From: Piromyces finnis
Taxonomy: Eukaryota; Neocallimastigomycota; Neocallimastigomycetes; Neocallimastigales; Neocallimastigaceae
DNA length: 64,000 bases
Assembly (NCBI GenBank): GCA_002104945.1
Contig: MCFH01000002.1
Location: forward strand, 434,001-498,000
Reading direction: 5' to 3'
Part shown: piece by piece, positions 54,201 to 62,922 of the stretch
Layout: every line of letters begins with the position of its first letter
How positions within the stretch are numbered: the first letter of the stretch is position 1
Made by a program: the position numbers and the translations under genes
The notes under the pieces: model-generated
Database searches by the model: none
What the model saw: only the letters and a program-made list of their open reading frames with translations
What the model was told of the DNA's origin: nothing

Positions 54201-56074
54201 CTATGGAAGCTTCACCAAATGTAAAAATATATTTTATAATATGATTACTATATTTTAAAAATGTTATTACATCAAGTATATATTTATTAATTAATTAATT
54301 AATTATAAATATTAGATTTTAGCCCAATTAGAAGTAACTTTATACCCAGTAATTCATTATATTCTTGAAAAGCAAATTATTGGTAAATTGATAATGTCCT
54401 TAAAATTAATATAAAATTAATTATTTAAAATAAAAAGATAAAATAAAAAATAATAGACAAGCATTATTATATAACATTATATATTATAATCATTACATTA
54501 TTAATTCTTTTATAATATTATTTAATTAGATTTATATGATGATATCTTAGAAATTATCGATGGCTTTACTTACTGTCAAAAGAAGGTCTCAGAAGTCATC
54601 TGGAGTACTTTTGATTTAATTTACAAAACCTTTATGGATGATGCCATTGATTATATTAGAGGTATATTTTATATATATAATAAAATGTAATATATGTATA
54701 AATAAGAAATTAATATTAATAATATTTATATTTATATTTATTATAGAAATGTTCCCATGTTTAGATAACTTTATTTCATTCGGTAGTGACGTATTTAATG
54801 CTAATAAAGATTATCAAAACAAAATGTTTGAAATTATCAAAACTATCATGGAAACTGATGCTTTAGATTCTACTGAACGTATTTATGGTTGTCAATTAAT
54901 GGAATCAATGATGTTAAACTGCAGAGGTGTCATTGATAACGTAAGTTTATTAGTAAATATATTGTTTTTAAGTAAACTTATAGAAAATTAAAAATAAATT
55001 TTATTTGATAAAAATAAAAAGTATATTCCAGAATTCATCACTCTTTCCCATAAATATATTGAAACACCAGTAGATGAAGATGAAGGTAGTTTACCAGCTG
55101 GTTTTATCATAACTTGTTTTGAAGTTGTAAGTAAACATAATCTTTTAAAAAAATAATGACTCATACTCGATTTTAAAGCATCAAGAATTATTAATTTTTA
55201 TTTTTTTTTTTCTTTTTTTTTCTTTAGATCATTAATGCAATTTACTATAACCCATTACTTTCTTTAAGCTTCTTAGAACATATTAACTACACTTCAACCT
55301 TCTTCACAAAATGGTTTGGTGCCTTAGATAAATTCAAGCGTGTTCATGATAAGAAATTATGTATTGTTGCCCTTTTAACTTTATTAGATATTCCATTTGA
55401 AAATATTCCAAAACCTTTACAAGATGGATGGAGTCAAATTATGTTTGCTTTAATAAACTTATTCCAAACTTATCCAAAGGCTGTTGAAGGTAAATTATTA
55501 AATTAATTATAATTGTTTTTTTTTTTTTTAATATACAATATTATATAGAAATATATTAATTACATTTTATTGGTATATTCAATATAGAACGTAAGAAGTT
55601 AGAAGATGATGAAGAAAACTATGAAGATGCATATGAAAAATTATTAAATGGTGATGATGAAAATGAAGAATATGTTGAAGTTGAAGGTGATGAAAATGTT
55701 ATTGATGGTGATGGTGAAGATTACTTACAATTACTTGCTGAAGCTGCTGCTAATGAATTCGGTCTTTATGATACATTTGAAGAATTAGAAGAAGAATTAT
55801 ATTTCCAAACTCCATTAGATAATATTGATATTTACATCAAATTCCAAGATATCTTCCAATGTAAGTACAATTATAATTTTTTTTTTCTTTTTGAAATTAT
55901 TATTAATAATATATTTATTATTAAATTTTAGTCATCTCTCAAAACCAAGTACAATCATATGGTTTACTTACTCAATCTTTAAACCCAGAACAACAAGCCT
56001 TCTTAAATAATGTTATGGAAATTGCAAACCAAAATAGAATTCAACAAAGCCAAAATATGGCAAATCCACAATAA
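51206..56074 (+). CDS. IPO7: Importin-7/8 family karyopherin beta, 20 exons, 1020 aa
   Basis: Nuclear import receptor of the importin-7/8 type (yeast Sxm1/Nmd5), carrying cargoes through the pore under Ran control. Twenty exons sum to 1021 codons: 51206-51295, 51398-51479, 51592-51730, 51826-51984, 52054-52207, 52330-52685, 52774-52919, 53010-53133, 53237-53414, 53511-53558, 53644-53752, 53844-54004, 54080-54220, 54316-54382, 54530-54661, 54747-54940, 55022-55126, 55228-55489, 55588-55860, 55932-56074. Diagnostic blocks: RHAAAIYFKNRIRKGW, WWKAKKWAYKCLNRIFSRYG then SP, TWQILKPQVEALTKYFIFPL then MCFN, ELWEEDPVEYVRKRFDP, DGALAMIG, an acidic stretch near the C-terminus (ENEEYVEVEGDENVIDGDGE) and LNPEQQAFLNNVMEIANQNR. 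Length is close to the family norm. Exon 8 ends at a weak donor (GTTCGT) that is needed for frame. Confidence 0.95.
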
Positions 56075-56513
56075 ATGAACAAAAATCTTTAATATATCAA
56101 TTTAATAACATTTGTTTTAAATCTACTTAATTATATATACTAAAATTAGAGATATAACAAGAATTACACAAATTAAGAAATATAAATTAGTTACATATTT
56201 TTTAATTAAAAAGATGTAATAATAATAATAATAATAATAATAATTAATATCTATTATTATGAGGTTTTTTTTATTTTAATAATATTTATATTATTTAAGG
56301 ATTTTTTTTTTTTTTTTTATTTTATTTCTCAAACAAAAAAAAAATTAAATAAAATAATTTAAAAACTATTTATCACTTTATGGGAAATTTCTATTTCTAT
56401 ATATCATTAAAAACACAAAATAGCATGATTTTTATTATAAAATTTTTAATATTTAAATATATAAAAAAAATTTATATATTTTTATATACAAATATATTAT
56501 TTAGACTAAGGTT
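56075..56513. other. Intergenic region between importin gene and LINE 2
   Basis: AT-rich with an (AAT)n run at 56218-56244 and a T18 run. It holds the presumed importin 3' UTR. No gene. Confidence 0.6.
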
Positions 56514-56525
56514 TGTACTATTGTA
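56514..56525. repeat. 5' target-site duplication of LINE 2
   Basis: TGTACTATTGTA, repeated exactly at 62118-62129 directly after the poly(A) tail. Confidence 0.88.
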
Positions 56526-56851
56526 CCCTCTTGGGAACGTGCCTTCATTTATTTAATAAATGGAATTTCTCAAGGGGGTCTACTCATGCTCATGGTACTG
56601 AGAGAGTAGAAAGAATTAAATCCAAGTATTGCGAAATGGATGCTTGGTTAGTCTTTAAGGGAAAACTATTAGGACTAAGCTCATGGTACTGAGCGATTAA
56701 AAAACATTTTATTCATCGAATTTAAGTATTTGATGAATAAGTTGAATGTTTGATATTCAGGTAAGTTTGTATAGTATTTAATTAGAAGAGTAATACATTT
56801 TGTTGCTGTATTTTTTCTTTTATTCATGTATTCATGTAGTACTACTCTTCT
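56526..56851 (+). ncRNA. Structured 5' leader of LINE 2: a chain of perfect hairpins
   Basis: Successive stems: 56526-56533 with 56571-56578 (8 bp, one G-T pair, inner hairpin CATTTA/TAAATG at 56546-56562); CTACTC 56580-56585 with GAGTAG 56604-56609 (inner CTCA/TGAG); the shared three-hairpin block 56622-56694; TTATTCATC 56709-56717 with GATGAATAA 56732-56740; TGAAT/ATTCA 56743-56759; AGAAGAGTA 56784-56792 with TACTCTTCT 56843-56851 (inner AATACA/TGTATT). Pairings were checked base by base. The RNA role is inferred, for example translation initiation, packaging or self-processing. Confidence 0.6.
56622..56694 (+). ncRNA. Three-hairpin structured leader, copy 2
   Basis: Stems CCAAG/CTTGG (56622-56626 with 56643-56647), TTAGTC/GACTAA (56648-56653 with 56673-56678) and GCTCA/TGAGC (56679-56683 with 56690-56694, loop TGGTAC). 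It matches 69 of 73 positions of the copy at 28256-28328, with all changes in loops. A partial extra unit (GCTCATGGTACTGAG, 56588-56602) lies just upstream, suggesting a tandem arrangement. Confidence 0.65.
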
Positions 56852-57292
56852 CTTGTAAGAATCCAATGTAGTCAACTTTAGCATTTGCATTGTATTTTTA
56901 TATTCATGTAGCTATTGTTGTATTGTTTCTTGTAAGAGACTGATTCACTCTACATCATGTAAAAATACTATTCACAAGCTTTCTGGTGTTGACATTCTTG
57001 ATTCAAATTTTTTTACCAATTTAAATATTTAATGAAAAGTAAAGTCAAACAAGTTTAGTGTCAAAAAGCGAATTGAATTTACTAACAACAAACCAAAACT
57101 AGAATTTTTAAAGAAAATTTACAACTAGAATTCAAAAAAAGAAACTTTAAACAAAGCATCGTAACAATTTTTGTACTATCCAGTACTTTTAAGAAGAGAG
57201 AGAGAGACAGATTTTTTTCCATATACGTTATATTTATATTTTTTATTAGTATTTATTTTATATTCAATATTTTTTAATTAGAATTTATTATC

Positions 57293-60200
57293 ATGTCAGT
57301 CCTTTATATTAAAGATAAGAATTATATCAGACGTGGTACCCGGTCTTATGGTATCCCCTTAGATGATATTCGCTCCTTCTTTATCCGTGGTATTCGATCA
57401 TGGTAAGTAATTATGCTATGGGAAAAACTCGAGGTTATTCTAGAAGATAAATTTAATTCAGTTATTAGTGTTAAATATTTTCAGACTTTCAATGATCACT
57501 TTTTCTTAGTCAAGGTTCATGGTTCATCGAAAGATTGTATTAAAATCTTACACATATTAAAGAAGAAACTTTCAGTTACCTCAATTTCCTTTTCAGCTCG
57601 TAGTAGAAGGAATCACAAATACACTTTTTCCACACTCAAACGTAAAATTTTAGTTTCTAATAAACATCAACATTCTATTCAACAATCATTTCAACAATCA
57701 GTTCAACAATCTCATCAACAATCCGATCTTCAACAAGATCTTCAACAAGTTTTCCATCATGAAAATATTCCAGATCTACAGCAAACACAATTTCAATCTC
57801 AACATTCAACAATTAATTCTAATAGTTCTATCAACTCTGATAACAGTTCAATAGTTGATAGTTCTTCAGTTTCACAGCCATCTAGTAATAGTTCTACTTA
57901 TTCCTCTGATGCATCATCCATTAATAACGATGACTTTAATAATAATAATAATAGCAACGATTCTTCCTCATCCAACAAGCCTGATAACTTTTCTTTTTGT
58001 CTTAGTTGGAACACCAATGGGTGGAATCACGAAAAGAGAGATAGTATTAGCTATTTCACAGTTATTTTCAAACCATTATTTTTATGTTTCCAAGAAACTG
58101 GTAATGGTTCTGGTTCGAATACAGATTATCCTTGTCGTGTTACTTTGCGAAACTATAGACACTTTTTCAAGAAAGCTGATGAATCAGTTCCTGGAATGAG
58201 AGGTTTATATTTAGGTTTTCACAATTCGTGTCAAGCCTCACTTGAAAACTTCTCTGGAAAGTATATTATTTCTATTTATACTTTTAGTCTTTGGAATAGA
58301 TTCAAATGCTCGATTGGAAATGTTTATATGCCTCATAGTCATCACAACATCTATGTTGATCATGCAAAGTTAGAAGTTCGCTTGTGGTTACAAACTCATT
58401 CATCCCATCCATCGATTCTTGTTGGTGATTTTAATATGTCTAAAGTTAAATTATCCAACTGGTTATCAACTAATGGATTAGGAGATTGGGAAATTCTTCC
58501 GCTTAGAGGGTCGACTATCTCTTGGACTCGAGGTGATCAATCTTCCGACATTGACCATGCTCTTATCAATTCGAAGATGAAAGATCTTATTCACTCAGGA
58601 TCATTTATAAATAATTTTTATCCTGTATCAGACCATAAGCCACTTCTTATTAATGGTAAAATTATTCCTATGGAAGATTTTTCTAATGACTTTAATGTTC
58701 CTAAGAAAATTCTGAAATGGAATAGATTAAAATGTATTGAGGAAAAGGAATCTATTCTTAGTCATAATAAATTCCAAATTCTTTCAGCAAAATTCAACGA
58801 TCCTAATGTTTCTACAGATGAACTTTCCAAAGAATTTACTTCAACTGCTTTTTCAATTGCAGACGAGCTCAGTATTACTTCAGCAAATAATGTTATAAAG
58901 TCTTCATTTCATATTTCACAACAAATTTTTAATCTTCAAAGAATCAAAATGAAGTTGTATAAGAGATTTAAAAAAGAAAGAATTTATGATATAGATGAAT
59001 TTATTAAAAGAATTAAAATCTACCGTAAGCTCATTGATTACATCCATAAAAGATGTAATGAATTTAGGAAGCAAGAATATCTTCATTGGATTAAAACAGG
59101 ATGTGAGTATATGAAGAGTCATAATCCTAAGAAGGCCTGGAAATGGATCAAGAAAACTGCAAAAATTGGAAAAGATTCTTTCTTTATTGCTCAACCAATT
59201 AAAAATAAAAATGGAGAATTAGTTGTTGCTACGGAAGAACAACTTGAAGTGTGGCATGATCATTTCGAAAACCTTGCATCAGATCCAAGTGGTGTAAGCC
59301 TTGATTTGGAGCATTGGTATGAAGAACCAACGAATAAACGTTTTTCACTTCCTATGCTTGATGAATGGGATATCAACCAAGATATTAGTATTGATGAAGT
59401 CAAGTCAGCTATCCTCTCTACTCCAAATTATAAAGCATCAGGTCCGGATGGTATTCCAATTGAATTTTACAAAGCATTAATTCCATCAAGTAATGATTCT
59501 AATAATGCTACAGGTAATAATTCTTCCGGTAATACCACTTCAGATAATGATGCTCATGGTTTAAATTTTATTCTTAAATTATTCAACCGTATTTGGGATG
59601 GAGACTTTCCCAACTCATGGAATGAATCCAGTATTGTTTCTATTCCTAAGAAGGGAGATTTGACAGATTGGGATAACTATCGAGGTATATCACTTATCAA
59701 TAATGGTATTAAGTTGATTTCCAAAATTGTCACCACTAGAATCTCAGAATATGGTTTAAAGAATAATTTCATTAGACCTGAACAATTTGGTTTTCGAAAA
59801 AAGGAAGAAAGTATCAGTCTTTTCATTTCAATCCAAGAAATATGCCGTAGACGTCAATTAGATAATAAAGAGACATATTTGGCCTTTTTAGATCTCAGGA
59901 AAGCATACGATTCAGTCCCAATCGGTAATATTCTCCATAAATTAGATTGTTTAGGAATCCGAGGTAAGAGTTTACAATTCATCAAAAATTTATATTTAAC
60001 ATCTAAGGCTAATGTCAAATTAGATGGACAATTCTCGAAATCTTTTGATGTGAAGAAAGGAGTCCGTCAAGGATGCCCTCTTTCTCCTATTCTCTTTAAT
60101 CTCTTTATTAATGATATATTTAAAGAGTGCGAAGATCTAGGAGTCAGTTTAGGTGACACTCAATGCTGTGGTGGACTTTTTGCAGATGATATAGTTATTT

Positions 60201-61826
60201 GTGCTCCAACAAGAGGATGCTTAAAAAAGATGCTTAGAAGAGTTAATGAATGGGCCTTGTATAATGAAATGGAATTTGGTATCCAGAAATGTTCAACGAT
60301 GGTGATTCGTCCTGAATCAATAGAAAATCAGATCAAGAGAGATCCAACATTTTACTTAGCAGGACAACCCATTCCAACTACTGATTGTTATACTTATCTT
60401 GGTGTTCCATTTGATAAGAATCTGTCCCCTGTCCCTTAAACCAGTTATTAAAACTCTTAATAACAAAGTTTTGAAAGGACTTTTTTCAGTCAGTAAATTC
60501 TTAAGAAATCCTAATATTCCTATTCCCTTCAAAAAGCTAGTACTTAACTCACAAGTGATTAGCAGAGTTTCATACTTTGCACCATTACTTGGATCCAACA
60601 AAGCTAGGTCTAGGATTGCTCAGAAGCATGTTAACAAAGGAATACGATGGGTTGCCGGAGTTCATAAAGCTGTATCGTTTATATCTTTATACTCTATTTC
60701 AAAAGATTTGAATATTCCTCCATTGTCAGCCAAATGTGCGTTAGCTCAGGTTAGATGTTTTAACAAATGGAAAAACTCAAATTGTATTATCTCACACCTT
60801 GTCAATTACATTCCTAAATTTAGAAAATACACGTGGTGCAAATCAAGTAGGACACTTGATAAAAAACTAAAGAAACATGGAGATGTTAAAGCAGTTAAAA
60901 ACTTTTATTGGAAAGATCTCAAAGGGAATTCAATCAAAGCGCAATATTATGATGATAATAAATTTATTGAAACTAAAGATTTTATTAAATTATGTTATGA
61001 GTACCCAGAGTTTGCCTATGGCTTCTACTGGCTATTGAAAGCAAGAAGCGGATACAAGTTGGATGCTAGAGTTGCCAAAGCTGCTAAATTTGTTGATCCA
61101 GTTTGTCCTAACTACTGTCCATGTTGCAAGTGTGGAGATCAAAGTATTAAACATTGGTTATTAGATTGTCCAACATTTAGAGATATCCGTATTAAACATT
61201 ATGATTCCATAGTCCAGCTATTAAATTTTTTCAGTCAACGTAATTCCAATAGTCCTATCAATAATAATGAAATTGATAATATCAGTAGAGATAGTAATAA
61301 CATTAATAGTAATAGTAACAATAGTAGTAATAACAATAGTAATAGTAACAATAGTAATAATAATAATAGTAGTAATAGAAATAGTAATAATAACAATAAT
61401 AGAAATAATAATATTAGTAATGATAGCAATAGTGAAGATAATAATTCTAATTTAGATAGTAATTTAGTTAATGATAGTAATAGTTCTAATAATCCGGTGA
61501 ATATTAATGTGTATGATTATTCTAGTGTGTGCAGTAAAATATTTAAATTCCTTCTTGGGGGAAGAAGTTTTAACAATATTAATTACAATTCAAGGGAATG
61601 GAAAGAACTTTGTAAGCGTCAGATTCAATCTGGTACTAACGAAGGAACACCATTCTTGACGGTAACCGCGGAACTTCTAACCAAAATCATGCCTTTTGCT
61701 ATTGGCCAGCAATGGTCAATGTTCAAAAGGTTTGAAGCAACATCCAAGAGCGTCAATGCTGAAGAAACAGTAAGACAGGCCAGGAGGGCCAGCGCAACCA
61801 ATGGAGATCATAATTTTGTTCCATGA
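57293..61826 (+). pseudogene. LINE 2 polyprotein (endonuclease-reverse transcriptase-zinc motif) with in-frame stop and frameshift
   Basis: Replication protein of the retrotransposon. From ATG 57293 the frame is cut by TAA at 57404 and resumes in the same frame (57407-60439). The endonuclease shows FCLSWNTNGWN, CFQETGN, VPGMRGLY, ILVGDFNMSK, SSDIDHA and PVSDHKPLL, so its catalytic residues look intact. The reverse transcriptase shows YKASGPDGIPIEFYKAL, QFGFRKKEESI, AFLDLRKAYDSVP, KGVRQGCPLSPILFNLF and the active-site FADDIVI (60178-60198). A 7-bp tandem duplication at 60422-60435 shifts the frame; the C-terminal part then continues at about 60436-61826 with a Cys/His motif (CPCCKCGDQSIKHWLLDCP, about 61115), a Ser/Asn-repeat tract (about 61240-61500) and a conserved tail. 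Unless stop readthrough and frameshifting occur, the copy is inactive. Confidence 0.88.
61240..61500 (+). repeat. AAT/AGT microsatellite coding for a Ser/Asn tract inside the LINE frame
   Basis: About 85 codons made almost only of AAT, AAC, AGT and AGA, encoding Asn/Ser with a few Arg. It lies between the zinc motif and the conserved C-terminal segment, keeps the frame open, and is probably slippage-prone. Confidence 0.85.
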
Positions 61827-62063
61827 CAAAATTTTGATCTTTGGCTCGGTGTCCCATTGGAAGTCAAATACAATTATTATACTTTAGTATGATAGTGGCT
61901 TTCTTACTTTAATTAAAATTACTAGAATACATTATACCCAATTTTTATTCATTTGTGTTTATTTAAACATATTTTTTTTTATTTTTATTTTAATTTTAAT
62001 TTTTTTATTACATGTATTATAATTTTAATTAAATTAATAATAAAGTTTAAAATATTTGATGCC

Positions 62064-62066
<3 letters not shown>

Positions 62067-62117
<51 letters not shown>
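62067..62117 (+). repeat. Poly(A) tail of LINE 2 (A51)
   Basis: 51 uninterrupted A residues between the 3' UTR (ending GCCGTT) and the 3' target-site duplication. Confidence 0.93.
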
Positions 62118-62119
<2 letters not shown>

Positions 62120-62129
62120 TACTATTGTA
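62118..62129. repeat. 3' target-site duplication of LINE 2
   Basis: Exact second copy of TGTACTATTGTA (first copy at 56514-56525). Confidence 0.88.
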
Positions 62130-62922
62130 ATTTTTTTTCAATTTATTGTACCTAATACACACAACAACCAAGTACATTTTACAATATTCCTATAAATTAA
62201 GGAAAATTAGTTTTATTATTTATTATAAATATTTACTTTAAATAAACAATTATATTAAGGGTAGAAATTATCATTATTATTAAGCTGTTTGTATTTCGTT
62301 ATATTTTTTTACATAAAGTAAATTTTAATGTAAAATACTAAAGATAAAAAAAAAAAAGGTGATTAAAAAGTTTTTACAAAAAAAAAAAAAATATATTGAA
62401 TATTGACGAATTATCATCATCAAATAAAATTCATTCTACAATTCGATTAATATAAACATATATATATGTTAATTATACATTAATTAAATTAAATAAATTA
62501 TTAATTATTATTCATTGAGAAATTATATATAGATAAAAAAATCATGTGTAAAAAGTGATAGAATATTAATCCTCATACAACAAAAATAAAATAAAAATTA
62601 AAAAAAAAATAAAGTGGTCAAAAAAATAACCTATAATTTTTATTTTGAATGATATTATTATCAAATCTTAATTATAATAGTATGAAAAAAATAAGCTGAT
62701 TAAATTCATTTAATAACTAATTAATACCATATTAAATAATAAATAATATAAATATAAAAATCATTAAAAAAAAAAATAAAATAAATAACCAAATAAATAA
62801 ATTAATAAATTATTTATTTGTGAATTTGTCAATTATTCAATATCTCAGAATTATTTAATATATATTATTAGTTATAATTTAAAATTTAAAATAAAAATAA
62901 AATAAAATAAAATAAAACAAAA
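62130..62922. other. Intergenic region upstream of the carrier gene
   Basis: AT-rich DNA with A tracts and AAATA-type repeats immediately before the start codon. No gene or RNA recognised. It should contain the carrier promoter. Confidence 0.6.

Larger units (their letters stand above)
56526..62117 (+). mobile_element. End-to-end APE-type non-LTR retrotransposon (LINE element 2)
   Basis: A 5592-bp insertion bounded by a perfect 12-bp target-site duplication and ending in A51 (62067-62117), the hallmarks of target-primed reverse transcription. Layout: highly structured 5' leader (56526-56851), further untranslated sequence to 57292, one long open frame with N-terminal domain, Gln/Ser/Asn linker, APE endonuclease, reverse transcriptase and C-terminal zinc motif (57293-61826, broken twice), 3' UTR (61827-62066), poly(A). 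The intact 12-bp duplication and long A tail suggest a fairly recent insertion. The clade could not be assigned by eye. Confidence 0.92.

Noticed and set aside
56526-56700. Hammerhead or complete HDV-like ribozyme
   Set aside because: No CTGATGA/GAAA core; HDV P2 and P1.1 pairings not found. Kept only as a low-confidence hypothesis.
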